64,000 nt of DNA from Eubacterium ruminantium (lineage in GTDB: Bacteria; Bacillota; Clostridia; Lachnospirales; Lachnospiraceae), in contig FNUU01000002.1 of assembly GCA_900108205.1 (NCBI GenBank), positions 124,001-188,000 on the forward strand. Direction: 5' to 3'. The position numbers and the translations under genes are program-made. The notes below the pieces were generated by a model. That model did no database searches, was not told where the DNA came from, and was given only the letters and a program-made list of their open reading frames with translations. This document shows, piece by piece, positions 8,628 through 16,006 of the stretch. Numbering within the stretch: the first letter of the stretch is position 1; every line of letters begins with the position of its first letter.

Positions 8628-10604
8628 TTAATCATCAAAGTCAAAATCAAAGTCGTAATCGTAACCACCGTTACCTGAACCAAGACTGTTTGCCACATCA
8701 GGGGAAAGCAGGCTCTTGAATTCTTCCTCGGAAGCAGTAAAGAAATTAACTATCTTCGATGAAGAAGGAACACTCGTAACCGCATGATCATTATATACTC
8801 CCACAAAAAGGTCAAACGGCTCAACGTCTGCATTGCTGTTACTCTCTATCTCAGCAATAGTTCCCACATCAGTAGAAGTATCAGAGCTTATACTGAATGC
8901 TTTATCAAACTGAATTTCCATAGCACTTCCCGGCTCATTTTTAACTACCTTACCGTGAATACCCTCTGAACCATGACCTGACTCAACAGTCTTGATCATA
9001 ATATCCTGAGTAGAATTATCGTATGAAAGCACAACCGTAACCGAATTCTGATGGTTTGGATCTGAAGTTCTAATGTTAAATGAAGTCTCTGCTCCGTTTG
9101 CCGTCTTATAGCTGTCATAGCTACAGCCGATCTCAATAGCTCCTCTTGTTGAAACATTAAACCTGAGAGTGGCATCCATAGCTGAAAATGGATTCTCATC
9201 TCCTGTGAACTGAAGATCAAAACTAAGTCCCATAGTCTGACCCATAAGATTGATATCATATGAAAAATCAGCAGCTATTACAGCATCATTATACTCATAC
9301 AGATTTATCTTAATATCCTTGGATATAAGCGCAGTAATGTATGATTTGATCATCCCCAGATAATTAGTCTGTCCGCCAAGCTGTGCAGATACTGACTCAA
9401 GAAGGATATCCATAGCCTTTGAAGCTGCATCCTGAAGCGCTTCCTTTGGGATCGTTATAACATATTTCGTAGTTTTACGGCTCTTATTTCCAAGTGTTAT
9501 GGTTTTTGAACCATCCTTGCTGTAATCAATCTCATCCATAAGATCTTCATAAACCTTATGAAGTTTATTGTATGCATCTTCTGAAAGACCTGCTCCGGTA
9601 AGTCCTGCCACATTGGAAAGACTTCCTGAACCGCTTCCTGTTACGGATGCAATATATGAGCTGACATAATCTGAAAAAGCATTTTTGATATCGATACAGT
9701 AATATCCGTTTGTCATATCCGGTGATAAATTACCATAAAGCTTATTATCTTCAAAGTAAAACTCACCCTTATAATTCTTACCGTCAATATTTCCCACACC
9801 GGTTGCCATAGCCTTCTGATTCTTAACATCAAAAGAAAGAGAAGCGCTTATCTGCTCACTGCCGTGTGTAGTTCTAAAATCTATACGGCCGCCTTCCTCA
9901 ACCAGTATTTTAAAGAGATCATCACCACCAACAATACTTGTAAGTTCATTGGAGGTCATTACTTTTTTACCTGTATTGGTAATATATTTCTTGATATCTT
10001 CCTTCTTTGGCTTGAAAAGCTTTGGAATGAAAATGACAGCACATACAGCGATCGCAGCAACAAGAACTGCAATTCCCGAAATAATAGCGATCTTCTTGAC
10101 ATTTTTCTTAGGCTTAACAGGCTTGTCCCCTCCCGGAGGAGTCGAATTCATATATGGATTCTGCGCAATATACGGATTTGTATATGCAGGATCATTACCA
10201 TTATTGCCTGTATTGATATTCTCTGCATTCTGCATACCAAACTTTACAGCATCTGATATACCGTCAGCTGCGACGTTTGCAGGATTCTGGCCATATCCGC
10301 CATTATAAACACCATTGGCCGGTGCACCCTGACCATAATTCATATTTCCGCCGGCTGCAGGATTCTGGTTGAAGCCATTATTGCCGGTGTTGTTCTGAAC
10401 ATAACTGTTATAATCCTGACCATAGCTGTTATAGCCCTGACCATAACCGTTATTGTTCTGGCCAAATCCATTATAGCCCTGACCATAACCGTTATTGTTC
10501 TGGCCAAATCCATTATTGTCCTGAGCTGGGCCGTTAAATGGCGCCTGGTCCGAACCGGTAGATCCATTCATATTATTCATTTCGGAATTATTCTCATCAA
10601 ACAT
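8628..10604 (-). CDS. Single-pass membrane protein with N/G/Q/Y-rich prion-like N-terminus
   Basis: Family not recognised; 658 aa. Residues 1-160 are low complexity, dominated by N, G, Q and Y with repeated NNNGYGQGYN-type units. A KPKK patch precedes one strong membrane helix around 170-192 (IAIISGIAVLVAAIAVCAVIF). The remaining 460 residues are probably extracellular, rich in S, T and D, and end in an acidic DYDFDFDFDD tail. There is no signal peptidase or lipobox motif, so a type II orientation with the disordered segment in the cytoplasm is inferred. AGAGGG precedes the ATG. It starts 15 bases after buk and is likely co-transcribed with ptb-buk. It is laid out like the zinc-ribbon/Q-rich/TM proteins at 50147 and 52491, but has no zinc ribbon. 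Confidence 0.75.
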   Translation of the reverse strand: MFDENNSEMNNMNGSTGSDQAPFNGPAQDNNGFGQNNNGYGQGYNGFGQNNNGYGQGYNSYGQDYNSYVQNNTGNNGFNQNPAAGGNMNYGQGAPANGVYNGGYGQNPANVAADGISDAVKFGMQNAENINTGNNGNDPAYTNPYIAQNPYMNSTPPGGDKPVKPKKNVKKIAIISGIAVLVAAIAVCAVIFIPKLFKPKKEDIKKYITNTGKKVMTSNELTSIVGGDDLFKILVEEGGRIDFRTTHGSEQISASLSFDVKNQKAMATGVGNIDGKNYKGEFYFEDNKLYGNLSPDMTNGYYCIDIKNAFSDYVSSYIASVTGSGSGSLSNVAGLTGAGLSEDAYNKLHKVYEDLMDEIDYSKDGSKTITLGNKSRKTTKYVITIPKEALQDAASKAMDILLESVSAQLGGQTNYLGMIKSYITALISKDIKINLYEYNDAVIAADFSYDINLMGQTMGLSFDLQFTGDENPFSAMDATLRFNVSTRGAIEIGCSYDSYKTANGAETSFNIRTSDPNHQNSVTVVLSYDNSTQDIMIKTVESGHGSEGIHGKVVKNEPGSAMEIQFDKAFSISSDTSTDVGTIAEIESNSNADVEPFDLFVGVYNDHAVTSVPSSSKIVNFFTASEEEFKSLLSPDVANSLGSGNGGYDYDFDFDFDD

Positions 10605-10619
10605 AATTATCCCTCTATA

Positions 10620-11687
10620 TTAATAAACCTGAACTTCCTCTTCTCCGTTCATTACTCTGAGAGCACCCTGAGCAAGTGCAAGAAGTTCGTCCTCTCCCGG
10701 ATAAACCTTAACAGGTGCAATAAAGCTTACATATTCAGCGATCTTATTTGTGATCCTCTCGTTGTATGCGATACCGCCTGTTACGATGATCTGATCAACC
10801 TTACCCTTAAGAACAGCAGCCATAGCACCGATATTCTTACCAAGCTGATAAATAAATGCGTTCATGACAAGCTTTGCCTTCTCATCACCTTCATCAATTC
10901 TCTTAATGATGTCTCTTGCATCATTTGTTCCGAGGTATGCATTGAAACCACCGTTACCGATGATCTTCTTCTTCATTTCAGCCTCTGTATACTTGCCTGA
11001 GAAGCACATCTCAACAAGTGAAAGTGGTGGAACTGCATTTGCTCTCTCAGGAGAGAATGCACCATCACCGTTAAATGCTGCAAATACATCTACCATCTTA
11101 CCATGGTCATGGCATCCGCAGGATGTACCGCCGCCAAGGTGAACGATGATAAGGTTGAGATCCTCATACTTCTTTCCAACTTCCTTAGCATAACGTCTTC
11201 CCATAGCCTTCTGGTTAAGAGGATGATCGATAGAACCTCTCTCAATCTCAGGAATACCTGAAAGACGAGCGATCGGAAGAAGCTCATCAACTGCAACCGG
11301 ATCAACGATATATGCCTTAACTCCGATGGAATCAGCGATCTCTCTTGCGATGATACCACCAAGATTTGATGCATGCTCACCACGCTTAGCCTCTGTAAGG
11401 TCCTTGATAAGAGCATCTGTTACTTCATATGTACCACCCGGGATTGGCTTAACGATACCGCCACGTCCAACGATAACATCAAATGAATTTACATCAATAT
11501 TCTTATCCTTAAGGAAATCAAGAATGATATTCTTTCTGAAATCCTTCTGAGCGATTATATTTGGATACTGAGCGATCTCTTCTGTTGAATGACGAAGTGT
11601 TTCGTCCATGATAAGTTCTTCATCTTCAAATACTCCAAGCTTTGTTGAAGTTGAACCCGGGTTTATGATAAGTGACTTAATTGCCAT
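10620..11687 (-). CDS. buk: Butyrate kinase
   Basis: It converts butyryl phosphate and ADP to butyrate and ATP, the energy-conserving last step of butyrate formation. It is an ASKHA-fold acetate/butyrate kinase: phosphate-1 motif LIINPGSTSTKLGVF at the N-terminus, IIVHLGGGTSCGCHDHG in the middle and a C-terminal nucleotide motif (IIVTGGIAYN). The length of 355 aa is normal. AGGAGG precedes the ATG. It follows ptb in the usual order, but about 135 bases separate them and a partial repeat A copy lies in that gap. Confidence 0.95.
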   Translation of the reverse strand: MAIKSLIINPGSTSTKLGVFEDEELIMDETLRHSTEEIAQYPNIIAQKDFRKNIILDFLKDKNIDVNSFDVIVGRGGIVKPIPGGTYEVTDALIKDLTEAKRGEHASNLGGIIAREIADSIGVKAYIVDPVAVDELLPIARLSGIPEIERGSIDHPLNQKAMGRRYAKEVGKKYEDLNLIIVHLGGGTSCGCHDHGKMVDVFAAFNGDGAFSPERANAVPPLSLVEMCFSGKYTEAEMKKKIIGNGGFNAYLGTNDARDIIKRIDEGDEKAKLVMNAFIYQLGKNIGAMAAVLKGKVDQIIVTGGIAYNERITNKIAEYVSFIAPVKVYPGEDELLALAQGALRVMNGEEEVQVY

Positions 11688-11739
11688 TTTCTGCCTCCTG
11701 TCAGCAGCCGTTTAAATGGGCTGCGCAATTTTTGTGAAT

Positions 11740-11810
11740 TTTTCTGGATAAGATACCGGAGGGACGTCAGTCCCACAGGATTATGGATTACGGTATCTGT
11801 TTCTCATAAT
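11740..11810 (+). repeat. Repeat A copy 4 (partial) between ptb and buk
   Basis: It contains GATAAGATACCGGAGG, then the middle hairpin as GGGACgtcaGTCCC, then ACAGGATTATG and a decayed last hairpin. The loop differs from other copies while the GGGAC/GTCCC stem is kept. It lies within a presumed operon, where its hairpin could affect buk expression relative to ptb. Confidence 0.7.
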
Positions 11811-11823
11811 GAGCTTTCAAGCA

Positions 11824-12747
11824 TTACTGTGCATTCTTCTTAAGTGAATCTGCAACAAGTGCGCCAAGCGCAAGTGAATTAACCTTAACATCAAATGAAT
11901 CTGATCTTGAAGTAAGGATAACCGGTGCTGCTGTACCTGTGATAAGGTTTCCGTTTCTTCCCTTTGAGAAATGAACAAGTGCCTTATATGTGATATTTCC
12001 TGCATGGATATTAGGGAAGAGAAGAACGTCTGCATCACCAACGATCTTACGCCCTGTTGCTCCCTTATGCTGTGCTGCTTCAGGGCATGTAGCAAGGTCA
12101 AATGAAAGAGGTCCGTCTACGATACAGCCTGTGATCTGGCCTTCTTCATTCATCTTTGTAAGCTCAGCAGCTTCAACTGTTTCAGGCATCTTAGGGTTAA
12201 CAACCTCAACTGCTGCAAGAGGTGCAACCTTCGGATTCTCAACGCCGACTGCATTACAGATTTCAACAGTATTCTTGATGATGCTTGCCTTGTCCTCAAG
12301 GGTTGGATAAGTCATAAATGCAACATCTGTAAGGAAAAGAAGCTTCTCCATGCCTTCAAGCTCAAATACACATACATGTGAAAGAGGCTTACCTGTTCTG
12401 AGGCCAACTTCCTTATCAAGAACGCTCTTAAGGAAATCCTTGGTATCGATAAGACCCTTCATGTACATATCAGCTACGCCGTCATGAACAAGCTTAACTG
12501 CTGTACGAGCTGCCTCGATCTTATCTTTTACATCAATGATCTCAAAACCTGCGAGATCCATACCAATTTCTCCTGCAATTCTTCTGATCTCATCCTCATC
12601 ACCAACGAGAATAGCATCTGCTATGTTCTGCTCCTTAGCTGCCTTAACTGCAAGAAGAACTTCGTTATCCTGTGCTACTGCAACAGAAACCTTCTTCTTC
12701 TCAATCTGTGAAACCTTGCTGATCAGTTCGTCAAAATTCTTACTCAT
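11824..12747 (-). CDS. ptb: Phosphate butyryltransferase
   Basis: It transfers the butyryl group from CoA to phosphate, supplying butyryl phosphate to Buk. The 307-aa protein matches the phosphate acetyl/butyryltransferase family: N-terminal KVSVAVAQDNEVLLAV with the ILVGDEDEI strand, a central MYMKGLIDTKDFLKSVL, and the C-terminal DVLLFPNIHAGNITYKAL and AAPVILTSRSDS segments. AAAGGTG lies upstream of the ATG. It is the first gene of ptb-buk, followed by the prion-like protein gene and aroD. Confidence 0.95.
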   Translation of the reverse strand: MSKNFDELISKVSQIEKKKVSVAVAQDNEVLLAVKAAKEQNIADAILVGDEDEIRRIAGEIGMDLAGFEIIDVKDKIEAARTAVKLVHDGVADMYMKGLIDTKDFLKSVLDKEVGLRTGKPLSHVCVFELEGMEKLLFLTDVAFMTYPTLEDKASIIKNTVEICNAVGVENPKVAPLAAVEVVNPKMPETVEAAELTKMNEEGQITGCIVDGPLSFDLATCPEAAQHKGATGRKIVGDADVLLFPNIHAGNITYKALVHFSKGRNGNLITGTAAPVILTSRSDSFDVKVNSLALGALVADSLKKNAQ

Positions 12748-12940
12748 TTTCTAAAACACCTTTCTTAATTATGTTTTTATGTTTTACCGGATCATCTGAA
12801 TCACTTAACGGATACAAAACGTTTTGAAGCACCGAGCACTATATGACTTCCCTTTTCGGATCAGACAGATCCGTTCTGAGATGAATAAGCATCTCTTGTA
12901 AAATGCTCTGACTTCATAACACCGGCATTATTTACATGAT

Positions 12941-13261
12941 TTATTTTTCGCTTTTTTTCTCTGTTTTTTCCGTATTCTCTTCACTGTTACTCAGCTCTTC
13001 CTCTCTCTTTGCGAGAGCAACCGTGAGGGCTGTGGATGCCGCAGAAAGCACCAGTGCGGTAACCGTAAGGAGCTTCTCGGAATTTGCCTTCTTCAAAGCC
13101 TTATTATACGCCTTTGTCTCAATCTTATCTTTTCTTTTTATTTCCTTCCTGGCTGCTTTTTTTGCTCTCTTTACTTCTCTTTTGGTTTCCTTTACGGCTA
13201 TAGCCTTTTCAGCCTTTTTAACCTTCTTGGGAACCTTAGCCTTCTTTACACCCTTAGCCAT
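12941..13261 (-). CDS. Small, highly basic protein with one hydrophobic helix
   Basis: Family not recognised; 106 aa. The first 60 residues are mostly K, A, R and E in heptad-like order (KKAKVPKKVKKAEKA), likely a long charged helix. A hydrophobic stretch follows (TVTALVLSAASTALTVAL, about 66-84), then an acidic tail. A strong GGAGG 5 bases before the ATG supports translation; the opposite-strand frame over the same bases is serine/phenylalanine-rich and implausible. It starts 40 bases after the upstream gene ends and probably shares its transcript. The composition suggests a membrane-tethered or nucleic-acid-binding protein, but that is a guess. Confidence 0.65.
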   Translation of the reverse strand: MAKGVKKAKVPKKVKKAEKAIAVKETKREVKRAKKAARKEIKRKDKIETKAYNKALKKANSEKLLTVTALVLSAASTALTVALAKREEELSNSEENTEKTEKKSEK

Positions 13262-13301
13262 AAAATCCTCCTTCTCATAATATCAATCTTTCATCCTATT
13301 A

Positions 13302-13703
13302 TCATATCACAAATGACAGCAAAGCCGCTATTCCCACGACTACAAGCATCGGAATGATTCCGATAAGAAGTTCCTTCCTTCCCTGCCTGTCTGAGCGGTC
13401 ATTTCCGATGAACTTATGATAACCGTCCTTCTCCTGCAGAAGTACCTCTTCTCCCGGCTCATACAGTGAGAATATGCCCTCCTTTGCAGTGACAGTTCGT
13501 CCGGATTCGGTTTCTATAGTAAGCTCGACAATATTCTTCCGGGAGATCATATCCATCTTTTTCTCTGTGGATACGATCCTGCCCTTCACAATATTCCAGC
13601 CCTTTATATGTTTTTTCTTTCTGTGCTGACTGCCCTTCATAGAGAAATACAGTTCAATGCAGAACAGCATCACAATAACAATAGCTGCGAGATTTTTAAC
13701 CAT
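13302..13703 (-). CDS. Small membrane protein with two TM helices and a soluble central domain
   Basis: 133 aa, possibly related to DUF3592-type proteins but not firmly assigned. One helix lies at about 4-20 (LAAIVIVMLFCIELYFSM) and one at the C-terminus (LLIGIIPMLVVVGIAALLSFVI). Between them is a beta-rich segment (GRIVSTEKKMDMI, VELTIETESGRTVTAKEG, YEPGEEVLLQEKDGYHKF). The ATG at 13703 is preferred because AGAGG lies 5 bases upstream, inside the longer reading frame. It sits between the antiporter and the small basic protein on the same strand. Confidence 0.7.
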   Translation of the reverse strand: MVKNLAAIVIVMLFCIELYFSMKGSQHRKKKHIKGWNIVKGRIVSTEKKMDMISRKNIVELTIETESGRTVTAKEGIFSLYEPGEEVLLQEKDGYHKFIGNDRSDRQGRKELLIGIIPMLVVVGIAALLSFVI

Positions 13704-13767
13704 TTTTACCTCTGATCTTTTTATCACCCGGCCGGGTATTTCATGACCTCAAACCGTTTTCTCCGTT

Positions 13768-14724
13768 TTATGCCTTGGCATTGATAAGGAGATATACAAA
13801 GTAAGCCGCATAGGAAAGAAGCATAACAGTACCTGCCCCCTTGCCAAGCTTTCTTTTTACGATAGCCGGGAGCCAAAGAAGTACTGCAGCTCCGATAGCA
13901 ACAATATTATCAATAGTAAATCCTTCGTATGCAACAGGTCTTATAAGAACTGATGTACCGAGAACGAAGAGAATGTTAAAAATATTGCTTCCTACGATAT
14001 TTCCGACTGCAATATCCGCATTTCCCTTTCTGGCAGCTGTAACGGAAGTCATAAGCTCAGGAAGGCTTGTTCCGAATGCTACTATGGTAAGTCCTATGAT
14101 TCTGTCTGATACGTGAAATACATTTTTTGCAACATAACTTGCACCATCAACGGTCAGATTACTTCCGAAAATGATGGCTGCGATACCGCCCACGATGAAA
14201 ATGATTATCTGCCATGCCTTCAGATCCTTGATCTCCACATCACTGTCTGAAGCATTGCTCTTCTTTGAATATACTATTAAATATACGATAAATCCGATTA
14301 AAAGTACCCAGAATATAATACCTACAGGAAGGTTTATCTCTCCAAATACAACACCCCACACCAGAAGGATCACGCTTACAACAATCATAAACGGCATATC
14401 TATAGTCGCCGTACTCTTCTTGATATTTAACGTTCTTATAACTGCTGTGAGTCCGAGAATAAGAAGCACGTTCATTATATTGCTTCCTACTACATTACCG
14501 ATTGAAATTCCACCACTTCCCTTAACTGCAGAGCTGATGCTTATAGCTGCCTCAGGTGCACTGGTTCCAAATGCTACTATGGTAAGTCCTATAACTATCT
14601 GAGGTATGCCTAACTTTCCCGCAACGGATGAAGCACCATCTACAAAGAAGTCTGCACCCTTGATAAGAAGGATGAAACCCGCAATAATGAAACCTACATT
14701 CTTTAATACTTCTAACACGTCCAT
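13768..14724 (-). CDS. Calcium/sodium antiporter, CaCA family (YrbG-like)
   Basis: 318 aa with about ten hydrophobic segments in two inverted halves. Each half carries the alpha-repeat signature: GLTIVAFGTSAPEAAISI in the first and GLTIVAFGTSLPELMTSV in the second, each followed by GNIVGSN or GNVVGSN. These motifs bind Ca2+ and Na+ in the family. It should export cations across the cytoplasmic membrane in exchange for Na+ or H+. Ion specificity is not readable. The gene heads the minus-strand series that continues to ptb. The best GGAGG is about 18 bases from the ATG, so the ribosome site is weak or unusual. Confidence 0.92.
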   Translation of the reverse strand: MDVLEVLKNVGFIIAGFILLIKGADFFVDGASSVAGKLGIPQIVIGLTIVAFGTSAPEAAISISSAVKGSGGISIGNVVGSNIMNVLLILGLTAVIRTLNIKKSTATIDMPFMIVVSVILLVWGVVFGEINLPVGIIFWVLLIGFIVYLIVYSKKSNASDSDVEIKDLKAWQIIIFIVGGIAAIIFGSNLTVDGASYVAKNVFHVSDRIIGLTIVAFGTSLPELMTSVTAARKGNADIAVGNIVGSNIFNILFVLGTSVLIRPVAYEGFTIDNIVAIGAAVLLWLPAIVKRKLGKGAGTVMLLSYAAYFVYLLINAKA

Positions 14725-14898
14725 GATATTTTTCTTCTTTTTCCTCCTCTATATAAGGTTTTTCGTACCTTTTAATATAACAATTTTAGCGGCAGTGGTC
14801 AATTAATAATTGAAAACACATGAAGAAACCCCCGAATAATTCACACTTTTCACACATTTCAGAGGAAATTTTTACATTTGACACACAAAAAAAGACAG

Positions 14899-15100
14899 TC
14901 AGATGTGAATCATACCTAGTATAGCGATTTCTAAATAACTACACCAAATAACTTGCCTGTTTTCCTGAATAGCACAGCACCAAAAGCCTCGGAATAGTCC
15001 GCTATTCCTACGTTTTTGATACTGCACTCTCAGAAAAAACATTCTGCGTTATTGGTTGAGTTATTTTAGAACCGCTATACTGGCGTGATTCACATTTGAC
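14899..15100. repeat. Repeat B copy 2 (MITE-like, long terminal inverted repeats)
   Basis: The left end GTCAGATGTGAATCA and right end TGATTCACATTTGAC are inverted copies with one mismatch. Directly inside, TAGTATAGCG...CTAAATAACT matches the reverse of AGTTATTTTAGAACCGCTATACT. The core shares CACCAAATAACTTG, ACCAAAAG and GGAATAGTCC blocks with the copy at 4058-4198. There is no coding capacity, and a decayed repeat A piece lies about 35 bases to the right. Confidence 0.75.
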
Positions 15101-15133
15101 CGCCTGATCGTCCTCCGGGCAGAAATACCACCC

Positions 15134-15196
15134 GATAAGATACCGTAGAGATTTTATTACCGCAGGATTATGAGACGCCGGTTTGACTCTCATAAA
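15134..15196 (+). repeat. Repeat A copy 5 (partial, decayed)
   Basis: It holds GATAAGATACCGTAG, a damaged middle hairpin (AGATTTTATTACC), then GCAGGATTATGAGA and the reverse TCTCATAA. With repeat B copy 2 it accounts for most of the gap 14725-15215, in which I see no gene. Confidence 0.6.
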
Positions 15197-15215
15197 TACC
15201 TATATATGAGCAATG

Positions 15216-15836
15216 CTAAATACTGAGATTCTCTCCCTTAAGTCCCACATAGGCTCCCTGTGAAGCTTCAGCAGAATCCGGATGAGCAAGAAGCCATTTA
15301 TTTCTTGCCCAGAGCATCTTGTCCTCAGCATTTTTTGCTGCCGGAAGATCCATATCTGTATTTGTGTTTCTCGGAAGAACAACTGCAACCCTGAAGCCTT
15401 CTTCTGCGGTCGTACAAGGTGCATAATGAAGGGATGTAGCATATACTTCGACAACAGCCCCTGCCGGTGCCTTAAATGCCATAACATCCTTTGTATCAAG
15501 CACACCGTCAACGATCTTCTCCTGCTTGGCAAGAAGAAGAACAAAATCTGTTGCTCCGATATTTATCTCACTGTTTCTGTGATACTCAAGGCAGTTAAGA
15601 GTTTTGTTGTATCCCCAGCACATACCAAGCTCTACAGGCATACCGCCAAATGCATTCTCCTCGATCTCCTTAAAGATTTTGCATTTTTCAAGGGAATCGA
15701 TCCATGGCTCGTAATTCACGCCCTCCGCAGGCATAGCCACATCCTTCATTGCATTTACAAGCTCTGCTGTATCATAACCATCCAAAACCTTACCGAACTC
15801 AGCGAATTCCGGATCTGTAACCGAATAAATCTTCAT
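15216..15836 (-). CDS. DUF4867-like cytoplasmic protein
   Basis: 206 aa with no signal peptide or membrane segment. It resembles the DUF4867 family as I remember it; the assignment is by overall look, not search. The central part has alternating beta strands around AGAVVEVYATSLHYAPC and GFRVAVVLPRNTNTDMD, which suggests a cupin-like fold; H and C in LHYAPC are candidate ligand residues. AGGAGG is 10 bases before the ATG at 15836, and an earlier in-frame TTG overlaps that site. It stands alone between repeat-rich DNA and the end of the secreted protein gene. The function is unknown. Confidence 0.7.
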   Translation of the reverse strand: MKIYSVTDPEFAEFGKVLDGYDTAELVNAMKDVAMPAEGVNYEPWIDSLEKCKIFKEIEENAFGGMPVELGMCWGYNKTLNCLEYHRNSEINIGATDFVLLLAKQEKIVDGVLDTKDVMAFKAPAGAVVEVYATSLHYAPCTTAEEGFRVAVVLPRNTNTDMDLPAAKNAEDKMLWARNKWLLAHPDSAEASQGAYVGLKGENLSI

Positions 15837-16006
15837 AATAAAATATCCTCCTGACAAAATTTATATTTTGCTACAGAGGATATTTTATCATATTCATGCC
15901 GGTTATTCTATATGATACATCCTAACAAAATACCCGACAAATTCGTCATATTCAGTTTATCTGTCGATCGAGTTATCATTTGAGTTAATCGATCGAAGCT
16001 TTGTCA

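Noticed and set aside
12936..13280. Plus-strand frame rich in F, S and L
   Set aside because: It mirrors the minus-strand basic protein, which has a strong GGAGG 5 bases before its ATG; the plus frame has none.
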